The notes under the pieces were generated by a model. That model searched no databases. It was not told where the DNA came from and saw only the letters and a program-made list of their open reading frames with translations. Both the position numbers and the translations under genes were made by a program. Of a stretch of DNA of 64,000 nucleotides, positions 37,393 to 45,900 are shown piece by piece. Each line of letters begins with the position of its first letter. Position 1 is the stretch's first letter. The stretch lies in NCBI GenBank assembly GCA_009869945.1, contig WIXG01000153.1, forward strand, positions 62,001 through 126,000, in the 5' to 3' direction. This stretch comes from Mesaphorura yosii. Its lineage: Eukaryota > Arthropoda > Collembola > Poduromorpha > Tullbergiidae.

Positions 37393-38170
37393 CTTGGAAT
37401 TGTTGAACTGGTAGATGAATCAATCACTAGATCAATTATTTCCGAGCAAGTCCTTTGTGTTCCGCCTATCTTGCTGATCCTAGATAGATTGGGAATTCGT
37501 ACCAAAACCAATGCGAGCTGCCTGGTTTGATCGATTCTTCAATCGATGGTGGATGACTAGCCCACAGTTCAGCCAGCCGGAAGTCGTCAGCTATTTCAAG
37601 GCATTGCTCGCTGAGTCAGAAACGTCTTATTCGATTTGGTAGGAATCCGTGCTGATAAGCATTACAAAATGGCCCTTTTCGACAAGCTCACATTATTTCA
37701 GAGTCATTTCTTCGCAGGCAGGAAAGCAAAGCATTGAAGTCTATAGCAACTGTGCTTGCTGTTAGCAAAACTCAAAGCTCCTTCAGCAAATTTGAGTGCG
37801 TAAGCGCGGATTTTGGGGTGAATTTGGAACCTGCGCCGAAGTCTAGAAGCGTAGCTTCCAATTACTAGCAGCGTCTTGCCTAGCTTGAAGAAGTCGGGAC
37901 AAGACAAGATAAAGCGGACAAGTCATACACACTCAATTGTACCGCCAGCATCATCTGTCGGGAGACGACTGACAACATGCGTAAGTTGTAGCTTAGCAAA
38001 GATCCATGCTGCATGCACTGTGGACTGGCGTGCATGGTCGGAAGATTCGAATGCATTTCGTGTATGGTTCTGGTCTAACATCTTGCGGTTTTTCATTATA
38101 GTGTAGTGTGCATCGTGTTCAGTAATTAAACCGTTTAATCAATTTGGAATTTTTGGAAGGAGTTAATTCG
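37393..38170. promoter_or_regulatory. Divergent promoter interval between DRC9 and RpL35A, with RpL35A 5' UTR exon
   Basis: DRC9 starts leftward at 37392. A splice donor (GTAAGTTC) at 38171 ends a non-coding first exon of RpL35A, so both promoters lie here. An inverted repeat ATCGATT-CTTC-AATCGAT at 37530-37547 gives two ATCGAT cores, resembling the core of the insect DRE/BEAF element TATCGATA. I see no convincing TATA box. The transcription start of RpL35A could not be fixed. Confidence 0.45.
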
Positions 38171-38381
38171 GTAAGTTCTCTTTGAATTCTTAATTTAGGC
38201 ACCTCCAATTTAACGAAGGTTGTACGTGTATATGCCCGTGACCTGATTGGGCACAGTTAAGAAACCCCATTCTTCATTGCCGGCTCCACTTGTCCCTAAC
38301 CTCCGTCCATTCACGTTCTGAAATATTAAACAGCAACCGGTATACTTGATTTTATTAAATTTGATTTTAACTTTATTCTAG
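38171..38381 (+). other. Intron in the RpL35A 5' UTR
   Basis: A GTAAGTTC donor at 38171 and a TTTATTCTAG acceptor ending at 38381 frame a 211-nt intron that stops two bases before the start codon at 38384. A leader intron just upstream of the ATG is common in ribosomal protein genes. Inferred from splice consensus only. Confidence 0.55.
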
Positions 38382-38383
38382 AA

Positions 38384-39027
38384 ATGAGTGACGCACCTGC
38401 TAAAAGTGCTCCTGCCGGAGTCAAGAAAACAGAAAAGAAGAAGGCTACGAAGACAACCCCTGCAGCAACCGCCGCGAAGCCAGCTGCACCTTCAAAGCCA
38501 AGGCCAGTCGTTAAGCAGACGCGCCTCTACGCAAAATCTGTATTCACTGGTTATAAACGAGGTCTTCGGAATCAAAGAGAAAACACAGCACTCCTTAAGG
38601 TCGAAGGATGTAAAGACCAACAAGAAGCCAAGTACTACCTAGGCAAAAGATGCGCCTACGTGTACAGAGTAAGTACTTCCAACATTTACATTCCAGACGA
38701 GCATAGTTAAATAATGAGCCGGTCATTAACTTTTGCAAATATTTCAGGCGAAGGTGAAGAAAACTGTGGCAGGTCGAAGAGACAAGCCCAAATCCAATAC
38801 ACGTGTAATTTGGGGTAAAGTAACGAAGACTCATGGATGCTCCGGATCCGTGCGTGCGAAGTTCCGCCGTAATTTACCTGGACAAGCAATGGGACGTCGT
38901 GTCAGAATTGTAAGCGACGGCGAAATTTTGATGCTCTTGCGTCTAATTTGCAAATTGATGTAGTAATAGCAGCTAATGCAATGTCGTTCTTCATTCGTTT
39001 CAGATGCTGTACCCTTCCAGGACTTAA
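38384..39027 (+). CDS. RpL35A: 60S ribosomal protein L35a (eL33)
   Basis: Component of the large cytosolic ribosomal subunit. Exons 38384-38668, 38748-38909 and 39004-39027 give 156 residues. The conserved core starts at about residue 47 ([19 protein letters not shown]), continues with AYVYRAKVKK across the first junction and [20 protein letters not shown], and ends RVRIMLYPSRT. The first 45 residues are an Ala/Lys/Pro-rich extension like that of insect L35a (the vertebrate protein is about 110 residues). The last exon encodes only MLYPSRT, so automated annotation could miss it. AATAAA follows at 39080. It is convergent with BCS1, with 174 bp between stop codons. Identification is certain. 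Confidence 0.97.
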
Positions 39028-39079
39028 ATCCATAAGAACATGTTAAACTCACATTGTTTTCAGAAAGTTTTGGAATTTG

Positions 39080-39085
39080 AATAAA
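39080..39085 (+). terminator. Poly(A) signal for RpL35A
   Basis: AATAAA 53 nt after the RpL35A stop codon, a short UTR typical of ribosomal protein mRNAs. Confidence 0.75.
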
Positions 39086-39201
39086 GGTGTTATTGAATTT
39101 CAAACTTCAAATTCGTAGTATACACGTAATTCCGCAAAGAACAACTGACTAGACTAGTAAAATTAAAGTGTTACAAAAGAGACTTTAGTACTTCATGGCA
39201 G

Positions 39202-41297
39202 TCATAACTTATCCACCGCAACCTTGTGTGCTAATGGGGTCTGAATTTCGTCAACATTCGCAGTAGCATCTTCGGGGTTATTTTTGTACATCAAGAAATG
39301 TCCCTGCAGCATAGCTGGGCTCAACTTCTGATCCATTTCACGCAATCGTAACTGATTCACAAAGTTGTCGGCGAGATCCTGGGCAGTGTTTGGGTAAAAA
39401 TTGTGAAACAATTCCACAATTTGCGGTTTTGAGCAATATGAAATGCGTGCTTGAAAGTCTATGCGCCCTGGGCGTACAAGTGCCGGATCCAATCTTTAGC
39501 AATAATTAATCAGAAATGCGTAAGTCAGAATCATCAGTCAATATGATTTCGCAATCCGGCTCTCATTCTTACCTTTCACGGTAATTGGTCGTCATGAACA
39601 GGATTCGAGCTTCGGATGAAGCGACTCCGTCCACACAATTCAAAAATCCACTAAGTGTGACGCGATTGAGGCCCTCGTAAGCAGTTCTTACTATAAAATT
39701 ATACAGAAACTGAAACAATATTCGAACTGAATTCATCAACATAATAGTCCGATTCAAAGTTTCCATTTTAGTATTTATAGCCCTTAGGCAAAAGTGAGTT
39801 TTGGGGTGATGACGTCACGATTATCCTCATTTGCATAATTGAAACTCAAAATGTCACTTTTGAGTTGTTGGTTTCTGATTTGTTCCAAAATTTACATCAA
39901 CTGGAACATTCCGTTCAGCGATTGTTACTATTTTCAAAATATTACTTCTGCAAAAATCTATTTTGCAAACTTGTAAAAAATGGTATAATGGACAAGTTGA
40001 ATTGGACTAATGTCCGAAGAATAGTACCATTTTCCGAGTCTTCTCTCGAAACAAATGCTGCATCAACATCCTCTAGGAGTATTAGGCTTTGTTGGGGCGC
40101 GGACGCCAGGAGATGATTCAGTCTATCATCTGACAAACTACGATCTGACAAGTTTAAGATACAAATGCCCATGTCCAAAAACCCAGCCAACGCTGTAATG
40201 AATGAAGATTTTCCACAACCAGGAGGGCCATAGAGCAAGTACCCACGACGGTATGGTATGCCTGAATAATAATGACCACAGCCTTCCGGATGACGTCTGC
40301 TATTGACACTTTGAACAATTTGGGAACGCATTTGTTACCTCTTTCGGCGTACCATTGTGGGCTGTTCAGGAAATCCTGAATATCGGAAATTATTTTATTC
40401 GTCAGCCCAGGTTCCAGCACAACTGACTTTATGGGACGCTTATTTTTCGCATGCCCGAATTGCCGCCATTCAGACCCGACCGCGGTGTAAGTTATTGTTT
40501 TTCCTTCAAACTGTCTCATGGCCAAAACTCTTGCTGGAAATTGAAATTCAATTCAAATTCCTTAGTAATTCAAACAAATTAGTGCTACTCGAGCATGGAC
40601 ATTGAATCTCACCTTCTTCAAGCATGTCGTAGAATATTTGTCTATTTCTGCCAAAGGCTGTGAACTGAACTGTCTCCCATGGAACTCCTATGAAAGAAAG
40701 AAGAGAGGGATTTTACCTAATCTGGAGTTATTAAGCGGCAGACAGATATTTTACCCATGTGGAGATCCAATGTATGTTGCTCCCTAGTCCTTTCCACGCG
40801 AATCCAATTATTAGAGTAGCTGTGAAACAGAATTGAATCGCCCATTAGTCCATCAGTTCAAAACAGATGAAGCATTTTTGTAGCTCAATTACCGGAAAAA
40901 GTGAGTACCAATGCTTGGCACAAATGAGAATCTCGTAAAAATCTTTCCAGTCTCCTTTTGTTCGTATGTCGTTTCCACTGATAGGTGCTGTGTCCCCTGA
41001 GCCCCTTTCTTAGTTAACCAGTTCAGCACCCAAGAGTAGCTTTTGTCACGACAAGGAATCTCCATTGTGACCATGTAGTGTCGGCGGAAGTATATCATGC
41101 CCGCCTGTTAAGAATGGTATCATAGAACAAAGGCAATTATTTTAAGAATCAGACAGCGACAGCCGCGACGTGAGTTTTGTACGCACCTGACTCATTTTTC
41201 TCAAAAGTGCAGCTGAAAATCCGACCCCAAACAGGCCAAACCCTGCTCCAAAGTATGGATTTTCTGACAGTCCCGACACCAGCTCCGTGAGGCCCAT
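39202..41297 (-). CDS. Bcs1: Mitochondrial AAA chaperone BCS1
   Basis: Inner-membrane AAA ATPase that translocates the folded Rieske iron-sulfur protein during assembly of respiratory complex III. Eight minus-strand exons: 41297-41187, 41104-40893, 40819-40755, 40687-40613, 40533-40339, 40261-40028, 39690-39573, 39493-39202, giving 433 residues (human about 419). Near the N-terminus a glycine-rich hydrophobic segment ([16 protein letters not shown]) is the single membrane span, followed by the positively charged BCS1-specific region. Walker A is GPPGCGKSS (about 231-239), Walker [12 protein letters not shown] (about 279-289); [18 protein letters not shown] holds the sensor and arginine-finger region. 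[10 protein letters not shown] before Walker A is typical of BCS1. Intron 6 (39691-40027) is the longest and holds an inverted repeat. It is head to head with metaxin-2. All junction phases agree. Confidence 0.96.
39789..39862. promoter_or_regulatory. Inverted repeat with a CRE and an octamer in BCS1 intron 6
   Basis: CAAAAGTGA (39789-39797) and TCACTTTTG (39854-39862) are exact reverse complements, and the flanks GTTTTGG/CTCAAAAT extend the similarity imperfectly. Between them lie a perfect palindromic CRE, TGACGTCA (39810-39817), and the POU octamer ATTTGCAT (39829-39836). It could be an intronic enhancer for the BCS1/metaxin-2 or RpL35A region, or the remains of a small mobile element. Function is inferred from motif identity only. 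Confidence 0.4.
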
Positions 41298-41744
41298 GAT
41301 TCTCCAGAACTCACGGGAGGGTCAGTCAGCTTATGCCAAGATTTACTTACGACTCGCCGATTCTCTCCGTCACATTGTTATGTTGCCAGACGCAAGAAGT
41401 CGCCGCGCAGGGCTACGAGCAGGGGCAACGATCCGTGCAATGAACTAATGGCAAATCCAATCCACAATCAGAAATCCCGATCCTGCTGATCACCGTCAAT
41501 TCAATTGAGACTTGTGTTTTCAATTGACTCGGACTGAGGAATGAATGTTCGAGTTCACCGGTTTCGCCAGCACGTGTTTCTCATCTGCTTTCCTATTCGA
41601 AAGAAACTTGAACTTGAATCGGTATTGTAGGTGAGTACTTCGCACTTTTTCTCTAGGCCTGATTGGACTTAACGAAGTCAAGACAGGAAGCATTGGAGTG
41701 GCTGGCATTGACATTAGTTCGCGTTCCAAGCATTTGTGTCCAGA
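41298..41744. promoter_or_regulatory. Shared divergent promoter of BCS1 and metaxin-2
   Basis: Only 447 bp separate the two start codons (41297 minus, 41745 plus), so both promoters and both 5' UTRs must fit here. There is no obvious TATA box. The content is mixed, with GAGTCG- and CGTCACATTG-type words but no clear repeated element. A shared bidirectional promoter is inferred from geometry. Confidence 0.55.
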
Positions 41745-42720
41745 ATGGAACTATTGAAATGTAGTGCCAACGCCGCTATTCAGTCTGACTTCGACTATGA
41801 AGGTACGCAGTTCAATTCATATTATAAACAAACCTAACCGAAACTAAGCACACGAGGGATTACTACGTTCGTCTCCTGCAGGATACAATGACGAAGTGTG
41901 GGCAGCTGATACACAGTTGATAGTCCCATGGAAGAATCAGGTGCTTATGTATGAATCCGCTGCTATTCTTGGGGTTGAAGCCTATCTGAAGATGAACAAC
42001 TTACCATACACTATCGTGGAGAGACACAACGCTGGACCAATGAGTCCCAATAGTAAGGAATGCATGCAAATAGTGAAAATTAGATCGACACTCCATTAAT
42101 TGAACTGATCCGAACATGTAGAAAAATTGCCGATTGTCCGTTGTGGGCCTTACATGGTGTCGGAGATTGATGGCGTTGTTCAACTCGTAAGCACGAAAAA
42201 CATCAGCCTCACAACCCGGCTAACAGGGACTGAGAAGGCAGATCTTAGAGCGTACATCAGTCTGGTGCACAACGTCATCGGGAATGCCCTTCTTTACTAC
42301 TGCTGGTTGGACGAAGACGTTTTTAATAATGTTACCAAACCTCGCGTTGCGGCGCCCTTCAATTTTCCTCTTACGAGACTAGTTCCATGGGACACGCGCA
42401 ATCAAATCAGAACAAATCTTACAGAGCTGAAGTGGGCACAGAAAGATCCGGAGGAAGTCTTTAATGAAGTTGAGACGTGTTTAGCGGCGTTGAGTGAGCG
42501 GCTTGGAAAATCAGACTACTTTTTTGGTTCAACACCAAACGAACTCGACGCTCTAGTTTTCGGCTACCTGTTCACCCTGCTGACTACCACCGTATTGACT
42601 AAGTCGACCCAACTCCGCAATTTGGTTAAACAGCGAACAAACTTGCTGACCTTTTGTGATCGATTGGAAAAACAATATTTTATGTCAGAGCCGGTCGCAG
42701 ACTCTCCCGATGAGGAATAA
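41745..42720 (+). CDS. Mtx2: Metaxin-2, mitochondrial outer-membrane GST-like protein
   Basis: Metaxin-2 works with metaxin-1 and the SAM complex in outer-membrane beta-barrel import and organelle linkage. Exons 41745-41802, 41882-42052 and 42122-42720 give 275 residues (human about 263). Family signs are ESAAILGVEAYLKMNNLPY (thioredoxin-like domain), GPMSPNSKKLPIVRCGPYMV, and a GST-C-like helical region with LVHNVIGNALLYYCW. SDYFFGSTPNELDALVFGYL is the metaxin signature. The start was chosen because exon 1 (MELLKCSANAAIQSDFDYEG) splices in phase into exon 2. There is no long C-terminal membrane anchor, as expected for metaxin-2 rather than metaxin-1. It converges with the TTC14-like gene (264 bp between stop codons) and has no canonical AATAAA before it. 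Confidence 0.93.
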
Positions 42721-42773
42721 TTTAGGATGACTTCGTGTGGACAGAAGCTACAATATGTGCATGCTATAATACT

Positions 42774-42779
42774 TTTATT
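42774..42779 (-). terminator. Poly(A) signal for the TTC14-like gene
   Basis: TTTATT on the plus strand reads AATAAA on the minus strand, about 205 nt beyond the TTC14-like stop and only 54 nt past the metaxin-2 stop. The two 3' UTRs therefore probably overlap. Confidence 0.5.
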
Positions 42780-42984
42780 ACAGTAAAATTGATTTAGTAT
42801 TCCTCACAATTATGTAGTGGTAGTGTCTGTCGAACAGAACTCAACTAATCTAGATAATCTAGAAACAGTCGACTAAAGTCATTAGGTTCAACAACGAATG
42901 AAAAATTATCAAAGAACTAGAACGGAAGTTACGGAAAAAGTAAGGACATAAATGCAAATGTAAGTGCAATGTACCATAATATAT

Positions 42985-45900
42985 TTAAGATGCTCTAAAG
43001 AACTCAGGATTCCTTTCCCTCATCTCTTCCTTCTTCTGGGCATTCCGTTGATCCAAGAGTTGTTCCACATCTTTAGCTTTAGTTGTCGTTAGACTTCCGA
43101 TTTGTATTTCACTCGTTGAGGCAGCAGACCTTTCTGCCTTCGGTGGATCATCCGATATTGTCACGACTTCTGGCTCCTTTATCTCAGACTTCGAATGATC
43201 TTTCCTTTCTTTGTCTGATCTTCTATGCTCAGCCCTCTGTATATAGAGGGATACGTTTCAAACATAATTAGGTATGAAGCATTCAACAGGTTTGTTCACA
43301 GTCGGTAAAGTTTCGGCTACTTTCCTCTCGGCATTATACCTTTGAGTCTCGGTCCCGACTGTGACTGCGATTCCGCTCTACTTTCCTGGGAGATCGTGAG
43401 CGTGAGTTGGACTTGGAGCGTCTATCTCGTGATCTTGACCTTGATCTAGACCTGAAATCAACAATACCAATTAAATTTAGTCATCGGTCTATTGTCTTTA
43501 TTTTGAAATGGGAAGGCCCAGGAAACAGCAATAAAACACCGTGAGCCGTGAGGCGAGCCAGTAACTTGTTTACCTGTTAAACACGTTTCTCATGCGGCTC
43601 TGCGGAGGACGGTAACCTCCTCGCCCTCTGTAGAAACCTCTTCCTCCGCGATCATTTCGAAAACCACGAAAGAACCTTCGACCTCTGCCAAAGTACCGTC
43701 GGCGGTAGCCCGGGGACCGTGACCTGGATCGACTGCGGCTGTCGCTAAACAAATAAAACTCATGCAATTGATATCTCACTCACAGAAGGTCTGAACGCCT
43801 GAAAGAAGAATGAAGAAATCATACAACGCTTACCTAGAGCTTCGCCTGCCCCTGGACTTTGACCTGCTTCGTGATCTTCGGCTTCTGCGTCCTCTCGGCG
43901 ACCGTGACCTTGAGCGGCTACGAGACAATGATTTCCTACCTCGATAGTTTCTTGGTTCCTCTTTCCCTCTAGTCTTGCTGTCATCCAACGGGTTTGAGAT
44001 CGAGTGATCTATACCAAATGCCGACTTCGCAAATGGCGGTTTAGACCCAGCCTGAACTTCAGCTTCTGACCTCACGACAGTGGAACCGTCCAACCGAGTA
44101 ACAATGTAGGGCTCATTTCGTGCCGAAGAGGGTACTCCAACTTTGCGCCATTTTGAGCCAAAACCTGACTGTTCGTCGTCATTCTGAGTTTGTATTGCCC
44201 CGGAGCTTCCCTGGTTGCGAAACTTCATTTCAAACTTTGGTTTGATATCCTCCGCCTCCACTTTGTCGTTTACCACGGTCCGAACGCTGGAATGTGAGCA
44301 TTCTGATAGAGTTTGGTGTATATGACCGTGGTCGTTATTTTATTAGTATTAGCTTGGGCTTACATGTTTTCTGGATGTATGAAGTTTCCATATTGGTCTG
44401 TGTTGAGCTGAATTTTCCCCAGAGTGAAACCCTGCCCTTGTGGCTCCATTCTAGACAATAAAAGAACGTCTTTCTGCTTTCTTTCTTTTATTTCTTGTGC
44501 ACTTCTATTGACAGCCTTAGTATTAATTATACTAATCTCTTACTTTGTCGAAGTAACTTGCTCACGTTGAGATCTTTCACGTCCTGTCGGGCGATCGGCT
44601 TCCCTGTCGTGACCTCTCAAAAGTTTCGGTTCGGCAGTACCCAGAGGCTTCGCCAAGCTTGCCTTTTCTTGTTCAACCTTGGAGTAGTAAGCAGTTAGCT
44701 TTGCCTCCAAGTCCCCTAGATTCGGAAGAACCGTCTGTGCTGGTGCCGGGACGCTTTAACGAGAAAATATAGAATGGCCACATTTTAAAATTCAATCATA
44801 TATGGTCTAGTTGAGTTCACATCAGCATCAGCATCTTTTTCAACTTACTTGCTTTCGAGAGCCTTGCTTCGCTTTCGTTTTACATCTTCATCGGAAGTTT
44901 CCGACGATGATGAATCACTATCATGCTTTCGCTTTTTACGCTTTTCTTTGCTCTTTCTTGATTTTTTCCTATCTTTCTTAGATTTCTTTTCGTCTTCAGA
45001 ACCAATATCTGCTACACCGACGCGCTTTCCCCATTCGACATACGTAGACTGATTGAACCCAACAAGATCAGAGCCTCCCTGCAAGCCCAGTGCAGCAGCT
45101 CCGTGCTCAGCTAAATTATAAAGACCGGTAAGTTAGAGCTAGAGTGGTAGTCCAATCTGTCCTGTGAAAATCGTTCCTCTAACTTACCCAATCGTTTTGA
45201 AAATGGACTAAGAGAGCGCTCCTTTTCCTTCTCTTTAGCCTGGTCTTTCTTTGATCGCTTCGATTTCTTAGATTTCCTTTTTCTCGATTTCTTCTTCTTT
45301 CCTTTTGATTTAGAATCTGAAGTGCTCGACGAGTCTGAATCCGACTCGCTTGAAGATGAATCTGACGAATCAGAATCGGATGAATCTCTTCGCGACTTTC
45401 TGTCTTTCTTAGACTTCTTCTTATCACTCCTGTTTGACAGCGAGTCTTTGACAAGGGCCATATCAGCCTGCAGAAGGAGTTTCAGTTTTTCTTTCAATTC
45501 AGCTGTTTTCAACGCCGCTGCACCGCTCATTAGAGACACGTCCAGCTTTTCTGTGCGAGCGTAAATTGTCCAAAGAGCTTCCTTTGCCACTCCATGATCA
45601 GGTCGTACTACCAAGCATTTTGAGTATGCCGCAACAGCGTCCTCAATATTCCCAGTGGTCTCATGTCTAAAAATTTAAAGTTATACATGTCAATAGTCAA
45701 TAACACAACAATGCCAAAAGTGCAATGGAATAGTCAGCAATAACCTAATTAACTCGCAGGAACTTACTGCTTCGCATATGCACAAAGGGTCTCAGCCAAG
45801 TATTTCCGAGCATTATAATGAGACGGGTTAAATCTTAGAGCTGACTCGAAGTCTTCAATGGCTTTCTCAAAACTTGCTTTATTCGCATATCTGAAACCAA

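Noticed and set aside
36838..37414. Long plus-strand frames opposite the DRC9 first exon
   Set aside because: They are antisense shadows of the low-complexity acidic exon; the minus-strand reading has agreeing splice phases.
45179..45564. Frames on both strands across the Ser/Asp/Lys-rich exon of the TTC14-like gene
   Set aside because: Repeat-driven shadows; only the minus-strand frame used in the model connects to neighbouring exons.
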